From: DATGLE01 sp035294325
GTDB taxonomy: Bacteria; Chloroflexota; Ktedonobacteria; Ktedonobacterales; Ktedonobacteraceae
DNA: 36,339 nucleotides
Assembly: GCA_035294325.1 (NCBI GenBank)
Contig: DATGLE010000133.1
Location: 1 to 36,339, forward strand
Direction of reading: 5' to 3'
Part shown: positions 7,527 through 14,907 of the stretch, piece by piece
Position numbering within the stretch: position 1 is the first letter of the stretch
Layout: every line of letters begins with the position of its first letter
Notes under the pieces: generated by a model
What the model was told of the DNA's origin: nothing
What the model saw: only the letters and a program-made list of their open reading frames with translations
Database searches by the model: none
Made by a program: the position numbers and the translations under genes

Positions 7527-7713
7527 TTAGAGCATGCCTGATTCTCGGCGCCCTCGCTTGCTCGCCAGGGCGTTTGCGCGGGGAAGCCGCGCAGGGAGTG
7601 TATATTGTATTGTGGAAAATGCGCTTCGCGCATTTTCCACAATACAATATACACTCGGCGAGCGCCACAGGCGCGAGCAAGCGAGGGAGACGGAAATCAG
7701 ACACAATCTTATA
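7527..7713. mobile_element. MITE-like element with a central 29-bp perfect palindrome
   Basis: Core: 7596-7624 is the exact reverse complement of 7628-7656, loop TTC. Left flank: a mini-hairpin GCGCGGGGAAGCCGCGC ending just before the core. Right flank: GAGCGCCACAGGCGCGAGC. Further out, CCCTCGCTTGCTCG (7551-7564) is inverted exactly at 7674-7687. The outer ends are related inverted repeats: the complement of 7527-7543 reads AATCAGGCATGCTCTAA and the right end at 7695-7711 reads AATCAGACACAATCTTA (12 of 17 match). It has no coding capacity. It is the most complete copy of a family found at six places here. Confidence 0.7.
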
Positions 7714-7745
7714 TAACGTGGTCCGTAGGCGAGAGGAGAGAAGAA

Positions 7746-8825
7746 ATGCTAATTGCCAGAGCGCCAATGCGTATCAGCTTTGGAGGAGGTGGCACCGACC
7801 TGGAAGCCTATTACGCAAAATATGGGGGCATGGTTGTCAGCACTGCCATCGATAAGTATTTCTATGCCATCATCACCACTGACGAATCCGACGACCTGCA
7901 AGTTATCTCGGCCGATTATCGCTCGCTATTCCGTCACACCCCCTACAAAGATCTCTTCTGGGATGGAGATCTTGCCCTCCCCAAAGCTATCCTGCACCAT
8001 TTTGGCATTCGTCGCGGCATCAATCTTTTTGTCGCCAGCGAGGTGCCCCCCGGGACTGGCCTGGGTTCGTCGAGCGCAGCGGCTGTGACGCTGGTGCGCG
8101 CCATCTCGACGCTGATTGAGCAGCCCATGACCAAGCAGCAGGTCGCCGAACTTGCCACATACATCGAAATCGACAAGATGGGCATGCCCATTGGTAAGCA
8201 GGACCAGTACGCAGCGGCCTTTGGTGGGTTGAACAGAATCACCTTTACGCGCGAGGGCGTCAGCGTCGAGCCGCTGAAGGTGGACCCGGATGTACGCCGC
8301 ACGCTGGAACGCCGCCTGATGCTCTTTTTTACCGGCAGCTCGCGCGAGTCGACCTCCATTCTGAAGCACCAGCGCCAGTCAACCGAGAATCGCGATGAGT
8401 CGGTGCTGGAGGCGCTGCACAATATCAAGCACGTCGCCGAAGCCGTGCAGGAATGTCTGGAGAAGGGGGACCTGGACGAGTTCGCCCGCCTGCTGCATTA
8501 TTCGTGGCAGGAGAAACGCCGCCTTGCTCCTAACCTCTCCACCGGCTTCATCGACGAGTGCTACGCACTCGCTCTCAGCAGCGGGGCATCCGCGGGCAAG
8601 ATCACCGGCGCTGGCGGTGGCGGCTTCCTGATGCTCTACTGCCGCGAAGACGCGCAGGAGACAGTAACGAATGTGCTGGAGGAGCGCGGCTTGAAGCGCA
8701 TGAACTTCCACTTCGACCAGCAGGGGGCAACGGTCATTCTCAACGTCGCGAACTTCAGCAACCTGTGGGTTGAGCCATATACCTCGCCACTACCTTATGA
8801 GGGGAACAACTATGGAAGAGATTAG
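7746..8825 (+). CDS. hddA: GHMP kinase, D-glycero-D-manno-heptose 7-phosphate kinase-like
   Basis: 359 aa. The start at 7746 is chosen because GAGAGGAGAG lies just upstream and the protein then begins with the family motif MLIARAPMRISFGGGGTDL; the longer frame runs back through the palindrome. The ATP-binding GHMP motif PPGTGLGSSSAAAV is at about 101-113, and motif 3 (KITGAGGGGFLML) at about 285-297. The nearest known role is phosphorylation of heptose 7-phosphate at C1 on the way to GDP-heptose; other sugar 1-kinases of this family cannot be excluded. Its 3' end overlaps the GmhA-like gene by 14 bases, so the two are coupled, which supports the heptose reading. Cytoplasmic. Confidence 0.82.
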   Translation: MLIARAPMRISFGGGGTDLEAYYAKYGGMVVSTAIDKYFYAIITTDESDDLQVISADYRSLFRHTPYKDLFWDGDLALPKAILHHFGIRRGINLFVASEVPPGTGLGSSSAAAVTLVRAISTLIEQPMTKQQVAELATYIEIDKMGMPIGKQDQYAAAFGGLNRITFTREGVSVEPLKVDPDVRRTLERRLMLFFTGSSRESTSILKHQRQSTENRDESVLEALHNIKHVAEAVQECLEKGDLDEFARLLHYSWQEKRRLAPNLSTGFIDECYALALSSGASAGKITGAGGGGFLMLYCREDAQETVTNVLEERGLKRMNFHFDQQGATVILNVANFSNLWVEPYTSPLPYEGNNYGRD

Positions 8826-9405
8826 CAACTACTTTAGCGAACTGGAGCAGATGGTTCACACCATCTCGCTCACACACCTCCAGCAAGTGCTGCAATTGCT
8901 TGAGCAGGCATATCATGATGGGCGCCGCCTCTTCATTATGGGAAACGGTGGCAGCGCTGCCACCGCCTCACATTTCGCGCTCGATCTTGCCAAGAACACG
9001 ATCATGCCGGGTGCGCCGCGCCTGAAAGCCATCTCGCTCACGGATCATGTGCCCTTAATTACAGCCTGGAGCAACGACACGGCGTATGAGCATATCTTCG
9101 CCGAGCAACTCTCCAATCTGATCGAGCCGGGCGATGTCGCCATTGGCATCAGCGCCAGCGGAAACTCGCTCAACGTTATCAACGCGCTGCAACTGGCGAA
9201 GCGCTCGCGGGCCTATACGATTGGCCTGCTCGGCGCGAAGGGTGGCAGGATCAAGGATATGGTGGATGCCTATGTGCTCGCGCCGGGCCAGAATATTGAG
9301 CAGGAAGAGGATGCTCACATGATCCTGGCTCACGTAATTACGCGACACATGCGCACTGTCGTGCATTCATATGCGCAAAAAATGCAGGTCGCCAATACGG
9401 ATTAG
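8812..9405 (+). CDS. gmhA: SIS-domain phosphoheptose isomerase-like protein
   Basis: 197 aa. The start at 8812 follows GAGGGGAAC and overlaps the kinase gene; an ATG 42 bases upstream lacks a good site. The SIS sugar-phosphate fold is clear: MGNGGSAATASHFALDLAKN at about 43-62, GISASGNSLNVINAL at about 115-129, and a C-terminal EEDAHMILAHVITRHM helix that resembles the metal/catalytic His region of GmhA. GmhA converts sedoheptulose 7-phosphate to D-glycero-D-manno-heptose 7-phosphate, the substrate of the preceding kinase. The phosphatase and nucleotidyltransferase needed to finish the activated heptose are not in the window. The stop overlaps the stop of the opposing gene. Confidence 0.82.
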   Translation: MEEISNYFSELEQMVHTISLTHLQQVLQLLEQAYHDGRRLFIMGNGGSAATASHFALDLAKNTIMPGAPRLKAISLTDHVPLITAWSNDTAYEHIFAEQLSNLIEPGDVAIGISASGNSLNVINALQLAKRSRAYTIGLLGAKGGRIKDMVDAYVLAPGQNIEQEEDAHMILAHVITRHMRTVVHSYAQKMQVANTD

Positions 9406-10994
9406 CTCCAACCCACGCTGTCAATATAGACATCACAGCCCGGCCCGCCGGTGGCCGGGCTATTGAATTGTATTCCCAACTGCTTCACCTGCCCATTGAT
9501 GGCTGGCGGCACCGTATAGGTGAGGCGATTCCATACTCCAGGTTGCAGATTGACCTCCCTGCCGGTATGCCACTGGTCGCTGCTATCCGAGACGAACAGC
9601 TTCGCTCTGACGGTGACGGAATTGCTTGCCATATAGATATAAGCCGTGATGGTCTGACCGGGCTGCGGCGGCGCGCTCAGATCGGAGCCTGCTACTGAAA
9701 CATAAGGGTAATCATTGCTATCCGCGTTGCTCAGGCTCACCTTGAGCGCGTGCGTGCCAGCTTGAGCCAGGTTTGTGCTGTTCTGCAGGTTGCCGATGCC
9801 GTTCCCGTGCGCGTTCCAGCCGTCGCTCCCCCCATCCTCGAAGGAGAAGGCCGACGGCCCGCCCTGTCCTGACGCGGTTGCGCCCGCTGCCGGCTGGTTT
9901 GCCGCTCCGACAACGGCTGCTGGCTGCTGCCCATTCACAATCATTTTCTGATACTCGCTCTGAAAAGCCTGGCCCTGAGCACTAAGCGTATTATCGTTGC
10001 GGATTAATGGGCTGGCGCTATTGGTGACGGCGTATTGCATAGCGGCGAAGACGCGATTGGCGGCCAGCGTTTGCAGCGCTCTGGTCGTCCAGTTGGTGAT
10101 GAAATTGCTATCGTTGCTCTTGGCATCGCGGCCTGTGGCGTTGGCGGCAAAGTTCCACTCGGTAATCATGATTGGCAACTCACCGCCGAGAGTGGCTTTC
10201 ATAATTGAGCGCGCGTTGGCGATATGGTTTGTCCAATGGTCGATGTTGGCAATGCAGGTATTATTATCAGCATTGACATCACAGCTATACTCGTGCCAGC
10301 TTACGGCGGCGGGACGCGGATTCGCCTGCTGTAAAAAGGCTCTCAGATAGTTGGGATCATATTGATAGTTAACGGGACCAACAAACTGAGCATTATGGGC
10401 GATGCTTTGCAGGCGGGGGATGACGCTGTTCCACGAAGCCACGTAGCGATCCGCTGAAACCCCCTGTAGATCTTCCTCATTGCCATATTCATAGTAGACG
10501 ATACTGTTGCCAAAGATAGTATTCATATTGTTAATAACCTGGGTATCGTAGTCGAGCGCATTTGGATTTATAGCTTCTCCTTGCAGAATAATCAGCGGCG
10601 TTGCCCCGGAATTCTTGATGATCTGCGCCATCTGCGTGAGCGTTGCCAGAGGTAGTGAGGTACGCGTAGGCATGCGGATAATGCGCATATGAAGTTGAGG
10701 CAGGAGAGCCTGCGCGGCTGTAGAGTTTAAAAGCTGGTCGTTGCCATCGAAAAGGCTGACGTTGGTGCCAAAAATGAGGGGAGAGACCGCGCCGGGAGTG
10801 GCGGTCTGCTGTGGAGTCTCCGTCCCGACATTCTGCGTGACGGTTGGCGTCGCGTTGCCCCTCTGCCTGTGAGAAGTCGCGTTAAGTAAGATCCATATGC
10901 CGGCTCCTAACAGTACCAGTGCGGCAGCGCTGGTGAGAAGGATGAGTGCTGGAATACGTCGGGGGCGATGCGGCGGCCCTGGATTTGGTCGCAT
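9402..10994 (-). CDS. Membrane-anchored glycoside-hydrolase-like protein with C-terminal CBM-like domain
   Basis: 530 aa. A single transmembrane anchor at about 14-37 is followed by a Thr/Gln-rich linker, so the enzyme faces outward. Residues about 73-355 look like a clan-A TIM barrel (GH39/GH5-type): NE at 172-173 (YYEYGNEED) would be the acid/base and Glu279 (ITEWNF) the nucleophile. An Ala/Gln/Gly-rich linker leads to a beta-sandwich at about 381-530 (SFEDGGSDGW...NRLTYTVPP...YIDSVGWS) typical of carbohydrate-binding modules. The substrate is unknown; a cell-surface or plant polysaccharide is plausible. It is convergent with the heptose genes, with stop codons overlapping by three bases. 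The exact GH family is not certain. Confidence 0.75.
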   Translation of the reverse strand: MRPNPGPPHRPRRIPALILLTSAAALVLLGAGIWILLNATSHRQRGNATPTVTQNVGTETPQQTATPGAVSPLIFGTNVSLFDGNDQLLNSTAAQALLPQLHMRIIRMPTRTSLPLATLTQMAQIIKNSGATPLIILQGEAINPNALDYDTQVINNMNTIFGNSIVYYEYGNEEDLQGVSADRYVASWNSVIPRLQSIAHNAQFVGPVNYQYDPNYLRAFLQQANPRPAAVSWHEYSCDVNADNNTCIANIDHWTNHIANARSIMKATLGGELPIMITEWNFAANATGRDAKSNDSNFITNWTTRALQTLAANRVFAAMQYAVTNSASPLIRNDNTLSAQGQAFQSEYQKMIVNGQQPAAVVGAANQPAAGATASGQGGPSAFSFEDGGSDGWNAHGNGIGNLQNSTNLAQAGTHALKVSLSNADSNDYPYVSVAGSDLSAPPQPGQTITAYIYMASNSVTVRAKLFVSDSSDQWHTGREVNLQPGVWNRLTYTVPPAINGQVKQLGIQFNSPATGGPGCDVYIDSVGWS

Positions 10995-11113
10995 ATTTCA
11001 AAACTCCTGATTGCTTTTTTAATATAAGGCGGCATTTTACGCCGATGATACCACAGGATCTTTAGGGATAGATTAAATTTCCCGATATTTCTCTCATGCC
11101 ATACAACCTTCCC

Positions 11114-11303
11114 CTGATTTTCTGTGTTCGCTTTTCCGAATACGCTCGCGTGCTCGCGCCTGCGGCGCTCGTCTGGGAGATGATGGTATGAGGAAAATTG
11201 CACGCCGTGCAATTTTCCTCATACCATCATCTCTTCCTGGTGGGGGGCAGCCACGAGACTGCCTGGCCTGCGAAGGCAGGGGCACGCAGCATCAGATTCT
11301 CTC
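11114..11303. mobile_element. MITE-like element with 27-bp perfect palindrome (inverted orientation)
   Basis: Core: 11177-11203 is the exact reverse complement of 11207-11233, loop GCC. The flank motif appears on the left in reverse: the complement of 11140-11172 contains GAGCGCCGCAGGCGCGAGC. The outer ends carry CTGATT (11114) and ATCAG (11291), as in the copy at 7527. It lies between divergent genes, where no terminator is needed, which argues against a termination role. The far flank contains its own small hairpin (CCTGCCTTCGCAGG on the minus strand). Confidence 0.65.
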
Positions 11304-11316
11304 AGAGCAGCTGAAA

Positions 11317-11347
11317 GACACATATAATATTCGCGTGAATATGTGTC
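11317..11347. other. Small AT-rich hairpin
   Basis: GACACATATAATATTC pairs with GAATATGTGTC around GCGT, with two unpaired or bulged bases. It lies upstream of the DUF1800 promoter region. It could be an operator or simply part of the intergenic fold; nothing more can be said. Confidence 0.4.
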
Positions 11348-11412
11348 CTGGTTGTAATACTGCTTTTTGATCGCTCCCCGATGAGTGGGCGTGAACAAAC
11401 CCTGATTCCCTC

Positions 11413-11444
11413 TTGAGGGTTTCTTGAGTTTTGCCTGGTAGAAT
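11413..11444 (+). promoter_or_regulatory. Candidate promoter with 11-bp direct repeat for the DUF1800/DUF1501 genes
   Basis: TTGAG occurs at 11413 and 11424, 11 bases apart, followed by an extended -10-like TGG-TAGAAT at 11436-11444, about 54 bases before the ATG. The TTGAG-N6-TTGAG pattern is the same as in the array upstream of the transporter gene at 14726. The first repeat also lies within a small dyad (AAACCCT/AGGGTTT), so its role as an operator is unproven. Confidence 0.4.
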
Positions 11445-11497
11445 ACGGATAAACGCGAGATAATGGAGCGTGATGCAGAACACAGGAGAACGGCAGC

Positions 11498-13141
11498 ATG
11501 GATATGCACAATCAACCAACCGTCCCCGGGGACGATGAAGATATCACGGAAAAACGGGTTGCCGTGGCGCGCAGGACCGCGACGCTGCCGGCGCAGCAAG
11601 GGGCCGCACCTTCCAGGCCGGGCGTTGTAACCGCGCGCCCGCGTGGATTATCGCGCCGCCAGTTGCCAGGCGCCGGCGCGCTGGGTCTGGCCGGAGCGGG
11701 AGCCGTTGCCGGGAGCGGCATAGCGCTGGCGGAGTGGATGCAGGGCGGGGGATTGAATACGCTGATACATGGGCCGCTCACCAGTAGTGCCCGGATAGGG
11801 CATCTTCTGCGGCGTGCAGGCTTCGGTGCCAGCCCGCAGGATATAGCGCTCTACACGCCTCTCGGCTTCAATGGCGCTGTGGACCGGCTGCTCAATTATC
11901 AGCAGGTTTCGGATGCTGAGATGGAGAACCGGCTCGGTGCGCTGCGCCTTGATCTGAATAAGCCCGCCGATCAGCAGCGCTGGTGGCTGCTGCGCATGGC
12001 GTGGACGCAGCGCCCGCTGCTGGAGAAGATGACACTCTTCTGGCATGGTGTGCTCACCAGCAGCTTTCGCAAAGTGGGCGGCCCGCAGTCGTACATGCGT
12101 ATGATCGTACAGAACCAGTTTCTGCGCGCTCACGCCTTCGACACCTTCGATAACATCATGCTGGGCATTACCAGCGATCCCGCCATGCTCTTCTATCTCG
12201 ACCTGACCAGAAGCAGGAAGAATAGACCCAACGAGAATTATGCCCGTGAAATGATGGAACTGTTCACGATAGGGCTTGGACACTATACGCAGCAGGATGT
12301 CTCCGAGGGAGCGGCAGCGCTGACCGGCTGGCATGTCGTGGGGCATAGCACGACCTCGCGCTACGTGCCGCAGGATCACAATAACCTGGTCAAGCATTAT
12401 CTCGGCCACAGCGGCAATCTCGATTATAAAGACGTGGTGCACATTCTGGTCAACCACCCCGCCGCGCCCTGGTTCATCTGTCGCAAGCTCTTTACCTTCT
12501 TTGTCTATGAGAATCCCAGCAATGATGATCTGAGTCCGCTGGTCGATACCTATGTGAAGAGCAACCATAGTATGGGGGCAGTCATGCGCACGCTGCTGCT
12601 CTCGCCGCAATTCTCTTCGGCGAAGGCGTACCGCAGCCGCATCAAATCACCGGCGGAGTTTGTGGCCGGTGCCTATCGCGCGCTCAACATTCAAGGCGAA
12701 GGCGCAGGACTCCAGACCATGACGACGATGATGGGGCAGACGCTCTTCGATCCGCCCAATGTGGCAGGCTGGCCCGGCGATAAGGTCAGCGCGTACTGGC
12801 TCAATAGCGGGACGTGGATGGCGCGCCTGAACTATATCGACCTGCTGCTGGTGGGCAGTCGCAGCCGGCGCTTCTCCTACCCGCCCCTCGACTTGCAAGG
12901 AATTATCAACGCCAACCATATCGACTCGCCGGAGCGCTTTGTCGATTACTTCGCCTCATTTCTGCTCGATGGCTCGCTTGATCCTGATCGCCGCCAGTTG
13001 TTTATTGACTACTTCACCTCGCAGGGCAGTTCGGCGAGCCGCGAACAGGTCACGCTCACCAGCGGAAAGCGCTATCCGCTCGGCGCTGTGCGCGGAACGC
13101 TCTACCTGCTGCTGGCGTCACCGGAGTACCAGTTGAATTAG
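11498..13141 (+). CDS. DUF1800 family protein, probable Tat substrate
   Basis: 547 aa, typical for DUF1800. Family motifs: IGHLLRRAGFGASPQDI at about 92-108, RPNENYAREMMELFTIGLGHYTQQDV, ALTGW, and a C-terminal FDPPNVAGWPGDKVSAYWLNSGTW. The N-terminal 45 residues are charged and disordered; then RGLSRRQLPGAGALGLAGAGAVAGSGIAL looks like a twin-arginine signal placed later than usual. AGGAG precedes the ATG. DUF1800 genes are commonly paired with DUF1501 genes, as here (99 bases downstream). Both families are exported proteins of unknown function. A double-hairpin repeat lies between the pair. Confidence 0.9.
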   Translation: MDMHNQPTVPGDDEDITEKRVAVARRTATLPAQQGAAPSRPGVVTARPRGLSRRQLPGAGALGLAGAGAVAGSGIALAEWMQGGGLNTLIHGPLTSSARIGHLLRRAGFGASPQDIALYTPLGFNGAVDRLLNYQQVSDAEMENRLGALRLDLNKPADQQRWWLLRMAWTQRPLLEKMTLFWHGVLTSSFRKVGGPQSYMRMIVQNQFLRAHAFDTFDNIMLGITSDPAMLFYLDLTRSRKNRPNENYAREMMELFTIGLGHYTQQDVSEGAAALTGWHVVGHSTTSRYVPQDHNNLVKHYLGHSGNLDYKDVVHILVNHPAAPWFICRKLFTFFVYENPSNDDLSPLVDTYVKSNHSMGAVMRTLLLSPQFSSAKAYRSRIKSPAEFVAGAYRALNIQGEGAGLQTMTTMMGQTLFDPPNVAGWPGDKVSAYWLNSGTWMARLNYIDLLLVGSRSRRFSYPPLDLQGIINANHIDSPERFVDYFASFLLDGSLDPDRRQLFIDYFTSQGSSASREQVTLTSGKRYPLGAVRGTLYLLLASPEYQLN

Positions 13142-13153
13142 TATAGAGGGGAT

Positions 13154-13197
13154 GCAGGGGGACGCAATCCCCCTGCCGGAGCGCGAGGTGTCCTCGC
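13154..13197. repeat. Double-hairpin repeat, copy 1 (TGT-loop family)
   Basis: Hairpin 1: GCAGGGGG (13154-13161) with CCCCCTGC (13169-13176). Hairpin 2: GCGAGG (13183-13188), loop TGT, CCTCGC (13192-13197). The same layout recurs at 33469-33510. It sits in the DUF1800-DUF1501 gap and could reduce read-through or stabilise the mRNA. Confidence 0.75.
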
Positions 13198-13240
13198 ATC
13201 TCACTTCTTCCTCCTCCATTGAATAGAAGAGGTAATAACC

Positions 13241-14503
13241 ATGAGACTTTCGCGCAGAGCGCTGATAAAAGATGGCTTGCTGGTAGTATCGGCAGGAATG
13301 GTCATGCCGGCGATTTTCAGTCGCGGCGTCGCCTCCGCGAAAACGCTGGCCGGAGAGGGCGCGCACTTCGCGCAGGCCGCAGCCGAACGCACGCTGATCG
13401 TTGTACAGATGGCCGGCGGAAACGATGGTCTGAATACAGTCGTGCCGATAACCGACTCGCTCTATTACCAGATGCGCCCGACGCTGGCTATCGCGCCGGG
13501 CCAGGCGCTGCCACTGGATGGCCGCCTGGGGCTGCACCCCAACCTGACCCCGCTCAAAAAGTTGTGGGATGAGGGGCACCTGGCCGTCGTCGAGGGCGTC
13601 GGCTATCCCAACCAGAGCCTGTCGCACTTTCAGGCAATGGACATCTGGCAGACGCTTGACCTGAACGGCAGCGGAACCGAAGGCTGGCTCGGCAAGCTGG
13701 TCTCCGGCTGGGTTGACCAGGATGGACACCCCTTCAAGGCCCTCAATATCGGAGTGCAGACAGCGCAGGCCCTCTCCTCGATCAGCGCGCCCGTTCCCAC
13801 GCTGAGCAACGAGCAGAGCTATCGTATCGCCGCCGATCCCGCCGATAGCGACAGTGGCAATGGGCGGCTTCAAGCTCTGATGAAGCTCTATAACTCCTAT
13901 CCCAGAACGGCTCCCTATGCGGCCCTGCTCGATGCAACGGCGCTGGATGCTCAGGAGGGTGTGCGCCAGTTGCGCGAGGCGAGCGCTCAGTACCACCCGA
14001 TGGTGACGTATCCGGCGGGACCGTTCGCCGCCGGCCTCAAAGTGCTGGCGGAGGCGATCATAGAGAATCTGGGGTTGCGTATTGGCTATGTCACGCTTGG
14101 CGGCTTCGATACGCACGCGGGTCAGAAGACCACACATGACGCCCTCATGAAGACGTTCGCGGATGGTATTGCGGCATTCTACAACGATCTCGCGCTGCAC
14201 AATAAGGCCGATAATGTGGTCGTGATGACCTGGTCGGAGTTCGGGCGGCGCGTGGAGGAGAACGGAAGCCTGGGCACCGATCACGGCACAGCCGCTCCCA
14301 TGTTCGTGCTCGGCAATCCGGTCAACAGGGGCATCTTTGGCGAACCGCCGAGCCTGAGCAATCTGGACAGCGCTGGAAATCTGAAATATACCGTCGATTT
14401 CCGCTCGGTCTATGCGACGGTGCTGGATCGCTGGCTGGGCGCATCCTCAAAAGATGTGCTTGGCGGCTCGTTCGGCGCACAAAATTTCCTGCCGCAGCCG
14501 TAA
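13241..14503 (+). CDS. DUF1501 family protein with Tat signal peptide
   Basis: 420 aa. The N-terminus MRLSRRALIKDGLLVVSAGMVMPAIF is a standard twin-arginine signal (SRRALIK) with a hydrophobic core. After cleavage the DUF1501 domain begins with TLIVVQMAGGNDGLNTVVP; other hallmarks are LGLHPNLTPLKKLWDEGHLAVVEGVGYPNQSLSHFQAMDIW, GGFDTHAGQ, VVVMTWSEFGRRVEENGSLGTDHGTAAPMFVLG and DFRSVYATVLDRWLG. DUF1501 belongs to the alkaline-phosphatase/sulfatase-like fold group; its substrate is unknown. It follows its usual DUF1800 partner and is followed by a terminator. Confidence 0.92.
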   Translation: MRLSRRALIKDGLLVVSAGMVMPAIFSRGVASAKTLAGEGAHFAQAAAERTLIVVQMAGGNDGLNTVVPITDSLYYQMRPTLAIAPGQALPLDGRLGLHPNLTPLKKLWDEGHLAVVEGVGYPNQSLSHFQAMDIWQTLDLNGSGTEGWLGKLVSGWVDQDGHPFKALNIGVQTAQALSSISAPVPTLSNEQSYRIAADPADSDSGNGRLQALMKLYNSYPRTAPYAALLDATALDAQEGVRQLREASAQYHPMVTYPAGPFAAGLKVLAEAIIENLGLRIGYVTLGGFDTHAGQKTTHDALMKTFADGIAAFYNDLALHNKADNVVVMTWSEFGRRVEENGSLGTDHGTAAPMFVLGNPVNRGIFGEPPSLSNLDSAGNLKYTVDFRSVYATVLDRWLGASSKDVLGGSFGAQNFLPQP

Positions 14504-14550
14504 TCCTCTCTACTCTCTGCGCCCGCCAGGAATAGTCTCCATCACGACTT

Positions 14551-14591
14551 CGGGGTACTCTCTATCTAAGAGCACCCCGGATTTATTTTTC
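14551..14591 (+). terminator. Rho-independent terminator after the DUF1501 gene
   Basis: CGGGGTACTCT (14551-14561) pairs with AGAGCACCCCG (14569-14579; one G-T pair), followed by the T-rich tail GATTTATTTTTC. The DUF1800/DUF1501 unit therefore ends before the palindromic element at 14597. Confidence 0.8.
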
Positions 14592-14596
14592 GCCCT

Positions 14597-14697
14597 GCTC
14601 CGCCGCGCAAGGAGAAGATGATGCAGCCCAGACGCTTCGTGTCTGGGCTGCATCATCTTCTCCTGCCGGCGAACGCCGCAGGCACGCGCCGGCAGGA
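14597..14697. mobile_element. Palindromic intergenic element, 26-bp arms
   Basis: Core: 14610-14635 pairs with 14639-14664 (one G-T), loop TTC. The left flank has CCGCGCAAGGAG, identical to the copy at 27213. The right flank contains GAACGCCGCAGGC enclosed in a small inverted repeat CCTGCCGGCG/CGCCGGCAGG. The gene upstream already has a normal terminator, so this element is not needed for termination. The outer AATCAG ends are absent. Confidence 0.65.
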
Positions 14698-14725
14698 GTT
14701 AGCAATCCGAATATCCCCAGGATTA

Positions 14726-14821
14726 TTGAGACATTTTTGAGAAATCACAACGTATTCTTGATAAGCTATTGAGGATAAACCTGGTAATTTTGATAAAATT
14801 TTGAGAAAATAGAGTTCAGAG
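14726..14821 (+). promoter_or_regulatory. Phased operator-like array: three 32-bp units, each TTGAK-N6-TTGAG
   Basis: TTGA(G/T) occurs at 14726, 14737, 14758, 14769, 14790 and 14801: three pairs with exactly 11 bases inside each pair and exactly 32 bases between pairs. Eleven-base direct repeats are the usual binding pattern of OmpR/PhoB-family dimers, and 32 bases is about three helical turns. The array ends about 40 bases upstream of a TATGAT at 14849. The KdpE-like regulator encoded downstream is the obvious candidate binder (inference). Confidence 0.7.
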
Positions 14822-14848
14822 GTAAACATGAGATCTCACCAGGACCGG

Positions 14849-14854
14849 TATGAT
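14849..14854 (+). promoter_or_regulatory. Candidate -10 box for the transporter/kinase/regulator operon
   Basis: TATGAT (five of six consensus bases) lies 54 bases before the ATG at 14908, with no good -35 in front. A weak -35 just downstream of a regulator array fits an activator-dependent promoter. The gene's AGGAG is at 14897-14901. Confidence 0.4.
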
Positions 14855-14907
14855 CGTCTTTTTCGTCGCTCGGGGCAAAAAAGCGCCTCCCATGACAAGG
14901 AGTTTGT

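Noticed and set aside
7605..7745. Longer start for the GHMP kinase gene running back into the palindrome
   Set aside because: No Shine-Dalgarno at 7605, the added residues come from the repeat, and the family N-terminus begins exactly at 7746.
14698..14907. c-di-AMP (ydaO) riboswitch before the KimA-like gene
   Set aside because: No conserved ydaO motif is visible; the leader is taken up by the TTGA array and a short 5' leader.
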